Source: Comamonas sp. lk (GTDB lineage Bacteria; Pseudomonadota; Gammaproteobacteria; Burkholderiales; Burkholderiaceae_C). Taken from it: a stretch of DNA of 34,162 bases. This document shows, piece by piece, positions 15,680 to 24,514 of this stretch (positions within the stretch are counted from its first letter, which is position 1; each line of letters starts with the position of its first letter). The stretch lies in contig CAMATX010000021.1 in NCBI GenBank assembly GCA_945861345.1, forward strand, positions 1 through 34,162, written 5' to 3'. The notes under the pieces are model-generated. The model saw only the letters and a program-made list of their open reading frames with translations. It was not told the origin of the DNA and searched no databases. Position numbers and translations under genes: made by a program.

Positions 15680-17125
15680 ATGAACTTTGAACTCAAAGCG
15701 ATGGATTTAGTCGCCGCAGCGGACGAAAAATGCGATGTTTTGGTGCTTTTGGTGCCCAAATCCTTCAAAGCCGCCAAGGACGATTTATCCCAGTTGGTCG
15801 GCGCAGCCCTTAAATCGGGCGACTTGGAGACCGGCGTTGGCAAGGTTTTGAGTCTGTACCGCCCCTTGCAAGCCGCCGGCGTTCGGGTGGTGCTGGCCAG
15901 CGTGGGCGAGGGCGGTGCGCGCGAGGTGCGCAGTGCCGTGGTTGCCGCGCTGGGCGTGGCCAAATCGGCCAATTTAAAGCGCCTGTGTGTCTGTTTTGCC
16001 GCCCCAGCGCAAGAGGCTGCCGTGCGCGCTGCCGTCCTTGCGGTGGCCGATGCCACGTACACCTACACCTTTAGCAAGTCCAAACCCCAACCCCGCACGG
16101 TGCAACGCGTCCTGATCGGCGCGCGCAACGCGGCGGAGACCAAAACCACGTTTGACCGCGCCGTGGCCATCGTCAGCGGCGTTGAGTTGGCCAAGGAATG
16201 GGCCAATCGACCCGCCAATTTGGCCACGCCCAAGCATTTGGGAAGCGCTGCCCAAGACCTGGCCAAGCATCCCAAAATCGAGTGCACCGTACTGGGCCCC
16301 AAAGAGGTTGCCAAGCTGGGCATGGGCTCGTTTATGGCGGTAGCGCAAGGATCAGAAGAACCGCTGCGCTTTATCGTGTTGCGCTATAACGGCGCGGCCA
16401 AAACCAAAGCGCCCACCGTTTTGGTGGGCAAGGGCATCACTTTTGACAGCGGCGGCATCTCCATCAAGCCCGCGCCTGATATGGATGAAATGAAATTTGA
16501 CATGTCTGGCGCGGCCAGCGTGCTGGGCACTTTCAAGACGTTGGGGCTGCTCAAGCCAGCCATCAATGTGGTGGGCCTAATCGCTGCGTGCGAGAACCTG
16601 ATCAATGGCAAAGCCGTCAAGCCCGGTGACGTGGTGACCAGCATGAGCGGCCAGACCATCGAAATTCTCAATACCGATGCCGAAGGCCGGCTGATTTTGT
16701 GCGACGCGCTCACCTATGCCGAGCGTTTCAAGCCTACAGCTGTGGTGGACATTGCCACCCTGACGGGCGCGTGCGTCATCGCTCTGGGCGCGGTGCGCAG
16801 TGGCATGTTTGCATCCCAAGACACCTTGGCCCAGTCTCTGAGCGAAGCTGGCGACCGTTCGCAAGATCTGTGCTGGCGCATGCCCCTGGACGAGGAGTAC
16901 GCCGAAGGCCTGAAAACCAATTTCGCCGACGTCGCCAACGTCGCCGGACGCGCGGCCGGCTCGGTGACAGCGGCCAAGTTTTTGCAACGCTTTGCAGACA
17001 AATACCCCTGGGCGCACCTGGACATCGCCGGCAGCGCTTGGAAAAGCGGAGCGCAAAAAGGCGCAACCGGTCGGCCCGTGGGCTTGCTGGTGGAGTTCTT
17101 GCTGGCCCAAGCCCACGGCAAGTGA
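15680..17125 (+). CDS. pepA: Leucyl aminopeptidase (cytosol aminopeptidase, M17)
   Basis: This 481-residue hexameric metallopeptidase releases N-terminal residues from peptides. The two-metal site is intact: VGKGITFDSGGISIKP near 250, the DEMKFDMSGAASV segment, and NTDAEGRL at 331-338 with the catalytic Arg337. The N-terminal ~160 residues form the variable domain. AGGTG a few bases before ATG 15680 may serve as the ribosome site. It diverges from lptF over 23 bases, and its stop overlaps the holC start. E. coli PepA also binds DNA as a regulator; nothing here shows whether this one does. Confidence 0.95.
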   Translation: MNFELKAMDLVAAADEKCDVLVLLVPKSFKAAKDDLSQLVGAALKSGDLETGVGKVLSLYRPLQAAGVRVVLASVGEGGAREVRSAVVAALGVAKSANLKRLCVCFAAPAQEAAVRAAVLAVADATYTYTFSKSKPQPRTVQRVLIGARNAAETKTTFDRAVAIVSGVELAKEWANRPANLATPKHLGSAAQDLAKHPKIECTVLGPKEVAKLGMGSFMAVAQGSEEPLRFIVLRYNGAAKTKAPTVLVGKGITFDSGGISIKPAPDMDEMKFDMSGAASVLGTFKTLGLLKPAINVVGLIAACENLINGKAVKPGDVVTSMSGQTIEILNTDAEGRLILCDALTYAERFKPTAVVDIATLTGACVIALGAVRSGMFASQDTLAQSLSEAGDRSQDLCWRMPLDEEYAEGLKTNFADVANVAGRAAGSVTAAKFLQRFADKYPWAHLDIAGSAWKSGAQKGATGRPVGLLVEFLLAQAHGK

Positions 17126-17550
17126 CGCAGGTTGCCTTTCATATCGGCATTGACGACCGGGTGGGCTACGCCTGCCGCTTGCTGCGCAAAGTACTCGGCT
17201 CGGGTGCGCAGGCGCTGGTGATTGGCGACAGTGCGGTGCTCGCAGGCGTGGGTCGCGCCCTGTGGGAGGCCGAACCCAGCAGTTTTGTGCCCCACGCGCG
17301 TGCCGACGCTGCCCCCAGCGTGCGCGATCGCAGCCCCGTGCTGCTGGCCGAGCAGGTGCCTGCCGACTGCGCGCAGGAGGCCGTCTTGATCAACTTGGGC
17401 GACGCAGTGCCTACAGACCCCTATGCCCGTGCGCGGCTGATCGAACTGGTGTCCGCCGACGAGAATGATTTGCGTCTGGCCCGCCAGCGCTGGAAGCACT
17501 ACAGTGAGCGCGGTTTTTCACTGACAAACCACGACGCGCGCAAGCGCTGA
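17122..17550 (+). CDS. holC: DNA polymerase III chi subunit (HolC)
   Basis: This 142-residue protein begins TQVAFHIGIDDRVGYACRLLRKVL and contains VLINLGDAVP near 93 and a C-terminal RQRWKHYSERGFSLTNHD, the typical HolC pattern. Chi joins psi to link the clamp loader to SSB. The start is GTG 17122, overlapping the pepA TGA (GTGA), a reading supported by the pepA-holC order conserved in many proteobacteria. Longer in-frame extensions run inside pepA and are rejected. In many relatives valS follows; here a tRNA gene follows instead. Confidence 0.92.
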   Translation: MTQVAFHIGIDDRVGYACRLLRKVLGSGAQALVIGDSAVLAGVGRALWEAEPSSFVPHARADAAPSVRDRSPVLLAEQVPADCAQEAVLINLGDAVPTDPYARARLIELVSADENDLRLARQRWKHYSERGFSLTNHDARKR

Positions 17551-17590
17551 GCGCGGACCCCCACAATCTCAGGGTAAACTTGCGGGTTCT

Positions 17591-17680
17591 GGAGAGGTGG
17601 ATGAGCGGTTTAAGTCACACGCCTGGAAAGCGTGCGAGGGGTAAAACCCTCCGCGGGTTCGAATCCCGCCTTCTCCGCCA
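17591..17680 (+). tRNA. tRNA-Ser (anticodon GGA)
   Basis: A 90-base cloverleaf including an encoded CCA. The acceptor stem is GGAGAGG (17591-17597) paired with CTTCTCC, with discriminator G and CCA at 17678-17680. The anticodon stem CACGC/GCGTG (17618-17622, 17630-17634) encloses CTGGAAA with anticodon GGA at 17625-17627. A long variable arm (GAGGGGTAAAACCCTC region) marks a class II tRNA, and GGTTCGAATCC is the T-loop. It reads UCC and UCU codons. A TAAACT at 17575-17580 could be its -10 element; no good -35 was seen. Confidence 0.97.
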
Positions 17681-17687
17681 GAATAAG

Positions 17688-17719
17688 AGCCCAAGCGAAT
17701 TTATTTGCTTGGGCTTTTT
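17688..17719 (+). terminator. Intrinsic terminator after tRNA-Ser
   Basis: AGCCCAAGCGAAT (17688-17700) pairs with ATTTGCTTGGGCT (17703-17715), with nine uninterrupted pairs at the base, and is followed by TTTTT to 17719. It lies 8 bases after the tRNA CCA end and should end the pepA-holC-tRNA transcription unit before the efflux operon. Confidence 0.9.
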
Positions 17720-17740
17720 GCTGCCACTTGCGGCACAACC

Positions 17741-17759
17741 TTGCTGATAATTGCAGCAA
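17741..17759. promoter_or_regulatory. Candidate operator/promoter element upstream of RND efflux operon
   Basis: TTGCTG (17741-17746) and CAGCAA (17754-17759) are inverted six-base arms around a 7-base spacer, and a GATAAT that could be a -10 element (17746-17751) lies between them. The site is about 50 bases upstream of the first efflux gene. Arms this short can occur by chance, and no regulator gene is adjacent. Confidence 0.3.
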
Positions 17760-17809
17760 TTTCAGTCGACATCCACGTCTTCACACGCCAACGCTTCTTT
17801 TCGCTTTTT

Positions 17810-19231
17810 ATGGACTCTATGCGTTCCCCGACGTACTCATTGATTTGCCGTAGTCTGTTATTGACTTTGCTTGCTGCCCTCACGGCCTGTGGCGCACTTA
17901 ACTTACCTTTGCCGCCCGCGCAAGTGCCCGCTTTGGCGCCATCCGCTTGGCAAGCGCCCCTGCCGCACCAAGGCGGGGTGGTTCAGTTGTCACAGTGGTG
18001 GCAACGCCAGGGCGATCCACTGCTGCTTGGCCTGATAGAGGCTGCGCAAAAAGCCAGCCCGACCGTCTCGCAAGCGTTGTCGCGCATTGCGGGCGCGCGG
18101 GCCACACAGGCCCAGGCCAATGCCGTGCTGTTGCCGGGCCTGAGCGCCCAGGCCAGCGCAGCGCGAGGCCTGTCGCAGCCCGGCATGCCTAGCACCGCCA
18201 CGCTGCAAGGTGGCTTGATGGCCTCTTGGGAGCTTGATGTAGTCGGCGCCAACCGCGCCGTCAGCGAAGCGACCAACGCCCAAGTGCAAAGCACGCAAGC
18301 CCAATGGCACGACGCGCGCGTCAGCGTGGCCGCCGAGGTGGCTCATCTGTACTTCAACTTGCGCACCTGCCACCAATTGCAAAACCTGGCGCGCCAAGAT
18401 GCCGATTCGCAACAAGAAACCGCGCGCCTGAGCGGTCTGAGCGCTGACGCTGGCTTCATCAGCGCCACGCAGGCAGGGCTGGCGCGTGCGGCAGCGGCCG
18501 ATAGCCGGGCGCGCCTATCGAGTCAGTCGGCCCAGTGCGACGCACACATCAAAGCCTTGGTGAGCCTTAGCGCCTTGCCCGAAGAAGATTTGCGTCGGCA
18601 ACTGGCCGCGTCTGCCACCACTGCAGCTATCGCGCCTCCGGCCGTGGCGCTGGTGCCGGCAAGTACCGTGGCGCAACGCCCCGACGTCTACAGCGCCGAG
18701 CGCAGCGTGCAGGTCGCCGCCGCTGCCGTGGGCACCGCAATGGCACAGGGTCTGCCCCGGCTAAGCCTCAATGGCTCTAGTGGTGCCATGCGTGTGAGCA
18801 GCGGCGCTCTGGACCAAGACGGGAGTACCTGGTCTTTCGGGCCACTGGCCCTGAGCCTGCCGCTGTACGACGCCGGCCAGCGTGAGGCGACCCTGAGCGC
18901 ATCCCAGGCGGCTTACCAAAGTGCGGTTCTGGTCTATCAATCTACCGTGCGACAGGCCGTGCGCGAGGTGGAAGAGGCGCTGGTCCAACTGCAAAGCCTG
19001 CAGGATCGCGAAAAAGACGCGGACCTGGTGCAGCAAAGTTATGCCGCCGCTCTGGCTGCCACCCAAACCCGCCAGCAACAGGGTCTGTCCAGCGGCTTGG
19101 ATCTGCAGGAGGCGCGCCGCGCCGCTTGGGCTAGCCAAACGTCGCTGGTGTCGCTGCAGTTGCAACGCAAGCTTGCCTGGGTGGCGCTTTACCGCGCTTT
19201 GGGTGGCGGCTTTGAGCCGGCCCCGCCCTAA
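17810..19231 (+). CDS. RND efflux outer-membrane factor lipoprotein (NodT/OprM family)
   Basis: This 473-residue TolC-like channel has a lipoprotein signal: a hydrophobic stretch ending LTAC, with Cys27 as the lipidated residue. The mature part contains the OMF repeats: a helical LIEAAQKASPTVSQALSRIAGARATQAQ segment region near 85-110, SWELDVVGANR near 140, and the second-repeat QRPDVYSAERSVQVAAAAVG and LSLPLYDAGQREATLSASQAAY. It forms the exit duct for the adaptor and pump encoded next. ATG 17810 was chosen; ATG 17819 is also possible. The frame's earlier start at 17705 lies in the tRNA terminator and is rejected. Confidence 0.9.
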   Translation: MDSMRSPTYSLICRSLLLTLLAALTACGALNLPLPPAQVPALAPSAWQAPLPHQGGVVQLSQWWQRQGDPLLLGLIEAAQKASPTVSQALSRIAGARATQAQANAVLLPGLSAQASAARGLSQPGMPSTATLQGGLMASWELDVVGANRAVSEATNAQVQSTQAQWHDARVSVAAEVAHLYFNLRTCHQLQNLARQDADSQQETARLSGLSADAGFISATQAGLARAAAADSRARLSSQSAQCDAHIKALVSLSALPEEDLRRQLAASATTAAIAPPAVALVPASTVAQRPDVYSAERSVQVAAAAVGTAMAQGLPRLSLNGSSGAMRVSSGALDQDGSTWSFGPLALSLPLYDAGQREATLSASQAAYQSAVLVYQSTVRQAVREVEEALVQLQSLQDREKDADLVQQSYAAALAATQTRQQQGLSSGLDLQEARRAAWASQTSLVSLQLQRKLAWVALYRALGGGFEPAPP

Positions 19232-19294
19232 TTGCCCGCTGTATTCACTTTCCGCCCATTGTTTCCTCACCTTGTTATGACGCGCGAACCGACC

Positions 19295-20455
19295 ATGAAC
19301 CGCTTTTCAGCCCGCCCCTTCTTCTGCCGTCGCCTTTTTGCGACGAGCCTTTGTGCCTTTGGTTTGCTGGCAATGTCCAGCCATGCCGCTGACGCACCCA
19401 AACCGGCCGCCAAAGCAGCGCTCACGGTTGCACTGGTGCAAGCCAAGCGCAGCACCGCGCCTATCAAGGTGGCGGCCAATGGTGGCGTCGCCGCCTGGCA
19501 AGAGGCCAGCGTGGGCGCGGAGTCCAACGGCTTGCGCATTACTGAACTCCATGCCGCCGTGGGCGACACCGTACAAAAAGGGCAGCTTTTGGCCACTTTT
19601 GCCGCTGAAAGCATCCAAGCGGATGTGGCCTTGGCACGCGCTGCGCTTGCCGAAGCCCAGGCCACGGCAAGCGATGCCGCCGCCAATGCCGAGCGCGCCC
19701 GCGCGGTGCAGGGTAGCGGCGCCCTGAGCGCCCAGCAAGTGAACCAATACCTGACGCAAGAGCAGGTAGCCAGGGCGCGCGTGGACTCGGCCAAGGCGCA
19801 GCTCGACGCACAAGTGCTGCGCCTCAAGCACACCCAGGTGCTGGCACCCGACAACGGCATTATTTCGGCCCGCAGCGCCACCCTGGGCGCAGTCGCCGGT
19901 TCGGGCAGCGAATTGTTCAAACTGATTCGCCACGGGCGCCTGGAGTGGCGTGCAGAAGTGACTGCGCCAGAGATGGGCCGCATCAGCGCGGGCATGCACG
20001 TGTTGCTGACGGCCCCGGGGGGCGTCCAACGCCAGGGCCGGGTGCGCGTGGTCGCGCCCACCGTCGACCCAGAAACCCGCAATGGCCTGGTCTTTGTCGA
20101 CGTGCTTGGCCCGGTGGGCACCAGCGCGGTGGGCGCCTTCAAGCCCGGCATGTACGTACGCGGCGAGTTCGAGATGGGCAGCTCCAGCGCACTGACGGTG
20201 CCGCAAACCGCCGTGGTGGTGCGCGATGGCTTTAGCTATACCTACCGCGCAGGGCCGGACAACCGTGTGAACCAGATCAAAGTGCAAACGGGGCGTGTGC
20301 TAGGCGACGCTATCGAGATTTTGGCGGGCATCAAAGCCGAGGACAAAATCGTGGCCAGTGGTGGCAGTTTTCTGAGCGACGGTGATTTGGTCAAAGTCGT
20401 TGACAGCACCAAACCCGGCGCGGCGGCTGCGCCCGCAGTGGCAGCATCCAAGTAA
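19295..20455 (+). CDS. RND efflux periplasmic adaptor (membrane fusion protein)
   Basis: About 386 residues with a Sec signal peptide (n-region with RR at 12-13, hydrophobic core, likely cut after SHA near residue 31). A lipoyl-like half domain contains ITELHAAVGDTVQKGQLLA, followed by an alanine-rich alpha-hairpin and the second half VLAPDNGIISARSATLGAV, then beta-barrel and membrane-proximal domains (YVRGEFEMGSSSALTVPQTAV split). This is the HlyD/AcrA pattern. Unlike many AcrA proteins there is no lipidation cysteine. ATG 19277 is an alternative start. It lies between the channel gene (63 bases upstream) and the pump gene (11 bases downstream). Confidence 0.9.
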   Translation: MNRFSARPFFCRRLFATSLCAFGLLAMSSHAADAPKPAAKAALTVALVQAKRSTAPIKVAANGGVAAWQEASVGAESNGLRITELHAAVGDTVQKGQLLATFAAESIQADVALARAALAEAQATASDAAANAERARAVQGSGALSAQQVNQYLTQEQVARARVDSAKAQLDAQVLRLKHTQVLAPDNGIISARSATLGAVAGSGSELFKLIRHGRLEWRAEVTAPEMGRISAGMHVLLTAPGGVQRQGRVRVVAPTVDPETRNGLVFVDVLGPVGTSAVGAFKPGMYVRGEFEMGSSSALTVPQTAVVVRDGFSYTYRAGPDNRVNQIKVQTGRVLGDAIEILAGIKAEDKIVASGGSFLSDGDLVKVVDSTKPGAAAAPAVAASK

Positions 20456-20466
20456 GGAGCAGGGCG

Positions 20467-23400
20467 ATGAACGTTTCGACCTGGTCCATCAAAAACCCGA
20501 TCCCGGCGGTGATGCTCTTTGTGATGCTCACCTTTGCCGGGCTGCTGGCCTTTAAGGCCATGAAAGTGCAGCAATTCCCGGACCTGGAATTGCCCACGGT
20601 GGTGGTGTCAGCCTCGCTGCCGGGCGCTGCGCCCGCGCAGCTGGAAACCGAGGTGGCGCGTAAGATCGAAAATGCGATTGCGCCCTTGCAAGGTCTGAAA
20701 AATATTTACACCAAGGTGCAGGACGGCGGCGTCACCATCACGGCCGAATTCCGCTTGGAAAAAGCCACCCAGGAGGCGGTGGACGATGTGCGCTCGGCGG
20801 TACAAGGCGTGCGCTCCGACCTCCCGGCCGATGTGCGCGATCCGGTCATCAGCAAGATGAATCTGTCGGGCGCACCGATTTTGGCCTTCACCGTACGCGC
20901 AGCCAGCATGGACGACGAGGCGCTGAGCTGGTTTGTGGACAACACGGTCGCGCGCCGCTTGCTGGGCGTCAAAGGCGTGGGCTCGGTCAGCCGCGTGGGC
21001 GGCGTGACCCGCCAAATCGAGGTGGCCTTGGACCCGCTCAAATTGCAAGGCCTGGGCGTCACAGCTGCGGAGATTTCACGTCAGCTGCGCCAGGTGCAAA
21101 CCGAAAGCGCGGGCGGGCGGGCCGATTTGGCCGGCAGCGAGCAACCCATGCGCACGGTGGCCACGGTAGCGAGTGCATCGGCCTTGGCGGATCTGGAGTT
21201 ATCGCTCGGCAAAGGGCAGCGCTTGCGGCTAAGCGATGTGGCGCAGGTCAAGGACTCGGTTGCCGAGCCGCGCGCATTGGCGCTGCTCAACGGCGTGCCG
21301 GTGGTGGGTTTTGAGGTCACACGCAGCAAGGGCGCCAGCGAAATCGAGGTGGGCGCGGCCGTGCAGGCGGCGCTCCAAGAGCTCAAAGCGCAGCACCCGG
21401 ACCTGGAACTGACCCAGGCCTTCGACTTTGTGCAGCCGGTGGCCGAAGAGTTTGAATCCTCCATGACCATGCTGTACGAAGGCGCCCTGCTGGCGGTGAT
21501 CGTGGTGTGGCTGTTTTTGGGCAATTGGCGCTCCACACTGGTCTCTGCGGTGGCGCTGCCGCTGTCGGCGATACCGGCATTTATCGGCATGGCCTTTTTG
21601 GGTTTTTCGATCAATACGGTGACCTTGTTGGCCTTGTCCTTGGTGATCGGTGTTTTGGTGGACGATGCCATCGTGGAAGTGGAGAACATCGAGCGCCACC
21701 TCAACATGGGCAAAACACCGTACCAAGCGGCCATGGAAGCGGCCGACGAGATCGGCTTGGCGGTCATTGCCACGACGTTTACGCTGATTGCGGTGTTCTT
21801 GCCCACGGCCTTTATGTCGGGTATACCGGGCAAGTTTTTTAAGCAGTTTGGCTGGACGGCTGCGCTGGCGGTGTTTGCCTCTTTGGTGGTGGCGCGTGTG
21901 CTCACGCCCATGATGGCCGCCTACATCATGCAGCGCAGTCCCAAAGCGCATACCGAGCCGTTTTGGATGGCCACCTACCTGCGCGCCAGCCGCTGGGCGC
22001 TGGCGCACCGTTGGATCACCATGGCGGCGGCGGCGGCTTTTTTTGTGGGCTCCATCATGCTCATTCCCTTGTTGCCTACCGGCTTTATCCCGCCCGATGA
22101 CAACTCGCAAACCCAAATCTACCTAGAGCTGCCACCGGGCTCCACGCTGGCCCAAACCCGGGACGCGGCCGAGGCGGCGCGCCATCTGCTCGAACAAGTG
22201 GAGCACATCCAAAGCGTGTACACCACCGTTGGCGGCGGGGCGGCCGGTTCTGATCCGTTTGCCTCTTCGGGCGCGTCCGAGGTGCGAAAAGCCACGCTCA
22301 CGGTGCTTCTGAGCGAGCGCGGCAAACGCCCACGCAAGCAGATCATCGAAAACCATATCAGGACGGCCATGTCCGAGTTACCGGGCGTGCGCAGCAAAGT
22401 CGGGCTCGGCGGTTCGGGCGAAAAGTACCAGCTTGTGCTCACCGGCGAAGATCCGCAGGCCCTGGCCACTGCTGCTGCGGCAGTGGAGCGCGATTTACGC
22501 ACCATCCCGGGCCTGGGCAGCATCACCTCCAGTGCCAGCCTGATTCGCTCAGAGATCGCGGTGCGCCCCGATTTCATGCGCGCTGCCGAACTGGGCGTGA
22601 CCAGCGCTGCCATCGGCGAGACTTTGCGGATCGCCACAGTGGGCGACTATGACAACAACGTGGCCAAGCTCAACCTCAGCCAGCGCCAGGTGCCCATCGT
22701 CGTTAAGCTGCAAGACAGCGCCCGCCAGGACCTGGACTTGCTTGGCCGGCTCTCGGTGACTGGCGCGCGCGGCCCGGTCATGTTCAGCCAGGTGGCCACC
22801 ATGGAAACCACCGGCGGCCCGGCGGTCATTGATCGCCTCAACCGCAGCCGCAACATCACGTTCGAGGTGGAGCTCTCGGGCGCACCTTTGGGCGACGTGG
22901 CCGCCGCCGTGGACAAACTGCCCAGCGTGAAGAACCTGCCCGCCGGCGTCAAACAGCTCACGCTGGGCGATGCCGAGGTCATGGCCGAACTGTTTGACAG
23001 CTTTGCCCTGGCCATGTTGACGGGCGTGCTGTGTATCTATATCGTGCTGGTTTTGCTATTCAAAGACTTTTTGCATCCGTTCACCATTTTGGCGGCCCTG
23101 CCATTGTCTTTGGGGGGCGCGTTCGTCGGCTTGCTCATAGCGGATAAGAGCTTTTCGATGCCCTCTTTGATCGGCCTGATTATGTTGATGGGTATTGCCA
23201 CCAAAAACTCGATTTTGCTGGTGGAGTACGCCATCTTGGCACGCCGCGGGCATGACGGTAGCGACGGGCAGTCGGTGCGCGCGCCCATGAACCGCTTTGA
23301 CGCGCTGATAGACGCTTGCCACAAGCGCGCCCGCCCCATTGTGATGACCACCATCGCCATGGGTGCCGGCATGGTGCCCTTGGCCGGAGGTTGGGGCGCG

Positions 23401-23568
23401 GCCGATGGCAGCTTTCGAAGCCCGATGGCTGTGGCGGTGATCGGCGGCCTGATGACCTCCACCGTCCTGAGCTTGCTGGTGATTCCATCGGTTTTCACCG
23501 TGATGGATGACCTTGAGCAGTGGATCAGCCGGCTCAAAGCCCGTGTTTTCGGCGCCAGGGGCGCTTAG
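20467..23568 (+). CDS. RND efflux pump, inner-membrane transporter (HAE1-like)
   Basis: This 1033-residue AcrB-type proton antiporter has twelve helices and two large periplasmic loops. The proton-relay residues are present: Asp399-Asp400 in GVLVDDAIVEVENIER and Lys913 in MLMGIATKNSILLVEYA, corresponding to AcrB D407/D408 and K940. AAGGAG lies about 8 bases before ATG 20467. Absence of an extended heavy-metal signature points to organic substrates, but specificity cannot be read from the sequence. It ends an operon ordered channel-adaptor-pump, whereas adaptor-pump-channel is more usual. It converges on the qmcA-like gene. Confidence 0.93.
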   Translation: MNVSTWSIKNPIPAVMLFVMLTFAGLLAFKAMKVQQFPDLELPTVVVSASLPGAAPAQLETEVARKIENAIAPLQGLKNIYTKVQDGGVTITAEFRLEKATQEAVDDVRSAVQGVRSDLPADVRDPVISKMNLSGAPILAFTVRAASMDDEALSWFVDNTVARRLLGVKGVGSVSRVGGVTRQIEVALDPLKLQGLGVTAAEISRQLRQVQTESAGGRADLAGSEQPMRTVATVASASALADLELSLGKGQRLRLSDVAQVKDSVAEPRALALLNGVPVVGFEVTRSKGASEIEVGAAVQAALQELKAQHPDLELTQAFDFVQPVAEEFESSMTMLYEGALLAVIVVWLFLGNWRSTLVSAVALPLSAIPAFIGMAFLGFSINTVTLLALSLVIGVLVDDAIVEVENIERHLNMGKTPYQAAMEAADEIGLAVIATTFTLIAVFLPTAFMSGIPGKFFKQFGWTAALAVFASLVVARVLTPMMAAYIMQRSPKAHTEPFWMATYLRASRWALAHRWITMAAAAAFFVGSIMLIPLLPTGFIPPDDNSQTQIYLELPPGSTLAQTRDAAEAARHLLEQVEHIQSVYTTVGGGAAGSDPFASSGASEVRKATLTVLLSERGKRPRKQIIENHIRTAMSELPGVRSKVGLGGSGEKYQLVLTGEDPQALATAAAAVERDLRTIPGLGSITSSASLIRSEIAVRPDFMRAAELGVTSAAIGETLRIATVGDYDNNVAKLNLSQRQVPIVVKLQDSARQDLDLLGRLSVTGARGPVMFSQVATMETTGGPAVIDRLNRSRNITFEVELSGAPLGDVAAAVDKLPSVKNLPAGVKQLTLGDAEVMAELFDSFALAMLTGVLCIYIVLVLLFKDFLHPFTILAALPLSLGGAFVGLLIADKSFSMPSLIGLIMLMGIATKNSILLVEYAILARRGHDGSDGQSVRAPMNRFDALIDACHKRARPIVMTTIAMGAGMVPLAGGWGAADGSFRSPMAVAVIGGLMTSTVLSLLVIPSVFTVMDDLEQWISRLKARVFGARGA

Positions 23569-23589
23569 GCTGCGTCCTTAGCCTGGCGC
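23552..23589. terminator. Possible hairpin between convergent RND pump and qmcA genes
   Basis: GCGCCAGG (23552-23559) is inverted as CCTGGCGC (23582-23589), and an inner AGGCT/AGCCT pair adds to the stem. No T-tract follows on either strand. The left arm lies in the last codons of the pump gene. It may slow or end transcription from both sides, but is only weakly supported. Confidence 0.25.
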
Positions 23590-23593
23590 GGCG

Positions 23594-24502
23594 TTATTTG
23601 CCCGCCTGCACCATCTTCATCGCCGAGGCGATAAGTGCTGAGACCTCGCCCATGGAGCTGGGCACGATCAAGGTGGTGGTCGCGTCGCCCGCCACGCGGC
23701 TGTAGGCCTCGACCGCTTTTTCGGCTACTTTGAGCTGCACGGCCATGTCGCCGCCGGGCTGCTGGATAGCCGCAGCGATGCGCTCGATGGCTTCTGCGGT
23801 CGCATTGGCCACTGCGGTGATGGAGGCCGCTTCGCCGGCGGCCTTGTTGATGACGGCTTGCTTCTCGCCTTCGGAGCGGGCGATAAAGGCCTCGCGCTCT
23901 CCGGTGGCAATGTTGATCTGCTCCTGGCGACGGCCTTCGGAGGCGGCGATCAGGGCGCGTTTTTCGCGCTCGGCGGTAATTTGTTGCTGCATGGCGTGCA
24001 GAATTTCTTTGGGCGGCGTCAGGTCTTTTATTTCGTAGCGCAGCACTTTCACGCCCCAGTTCAGCGCCGCTTCGTCAATGGCTGCAACCACCTGGCCGTT
24101 GATCAGGCTGCGTTCTTCAAAGGTTTTGTCCAATTCCAGCTTGCCGATAACTGAGCGCAGCGAGGTCTGGGCCAGCTGCGAAATGGCCACCAAATAATTA
24201 GAAGAGCCGTAGCTGGCGCGCATGGCATCGGTGACCTGAAAGTACAAGATGCCATCGACTTGGAGCTGCGTGTTGTCCCGCGTGATACAGACTTGGCTGG
24301 CGATGTCCAGCGGTATCTCTTTAAGCACATGTTTGTAGGCCACTCGGTCAATAAACGGCACCAGAAAATTGAGTCCTGGCGTCAAGGTGCCCTGGTACTT
24401 GCCCAGGCGTTCGATGACCCAGGCATGCTGCTGGGGCACCACTTTGACCGATTGGGTGATAAAGATAACGGCGATAACCAGTAGGACAATAGCGATTTCC
24501 AT
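23594..24502 (-). CDS. qmcA: SPFH/Band 7 membrane protease-associated protein (QmcA/stomatin-like)
   Basis: 302 residues: one N-terminal membrane anchor (about 2-18), then a Band 7 domain (VVPQQHAWVIERLGKYQGTL, LDIASQVCITRDNTQLQVDG, YLVAISQLAQTSLRSVIG), then a helical AEREKRALIAASEGRRQEQINIATGE-type coiled region (about 180-260). The family forms ring-like membrane scaffolds and in E. coli works near FtsH. It starts 12 bases after nfeD on the same strand with AAGGGAAG as ribosome site, the usual nfeD-stomatin pairing. Confidence 0.9.
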   Translation of the reverse strand: MEIAIVLLVIAVIFITQSVKVVPQQHAWVIERLGKYQGTLTPGLNFLVPFIDRVAYKHVLKEIPLDIASQVCITRDNTQLQVDGILYFQVTDAMRASYGSSNYLVAISQLAQTSLRSVIGKLELDKTFEERSLINGQVVAAIDEAALNWGVKVLRYEIKDLTPPKEILHAMQQQITAEREKRALIAASEGRRQEQINIATGEREAFIARSEGEKQAVINKAAGEAASITAVANATAEAIERIAAAIQQPGGDMAVQLKVAEKAVEAYSRVAGDATTTLIVPSSMGEVSALIASAMKMVQAGK

Positions 24503-24514
24503 GATGTTCTTCCC

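Noticed and set aside
17591-17719. tRNA-Ser as an integration (att) site for a genomic island
   Set aside because: No integrase, no repeated tRNA 3' end and no change in gene character follow; the next genes form an ordinary efflux operon.
17705-17809. N-terminal extension of the outer-membrane factor
   Set aside because: It would begin inside the tRNA-Ser terminator, and the lipoprotein signal peptide starts properly at 17810.
21229-22116. 295-codon minus-strand frame within the RND pump gene
   Set aside because: Arg/His/Gln-rich antisense shadow of membrane-protein codons, with no supporting start signal.
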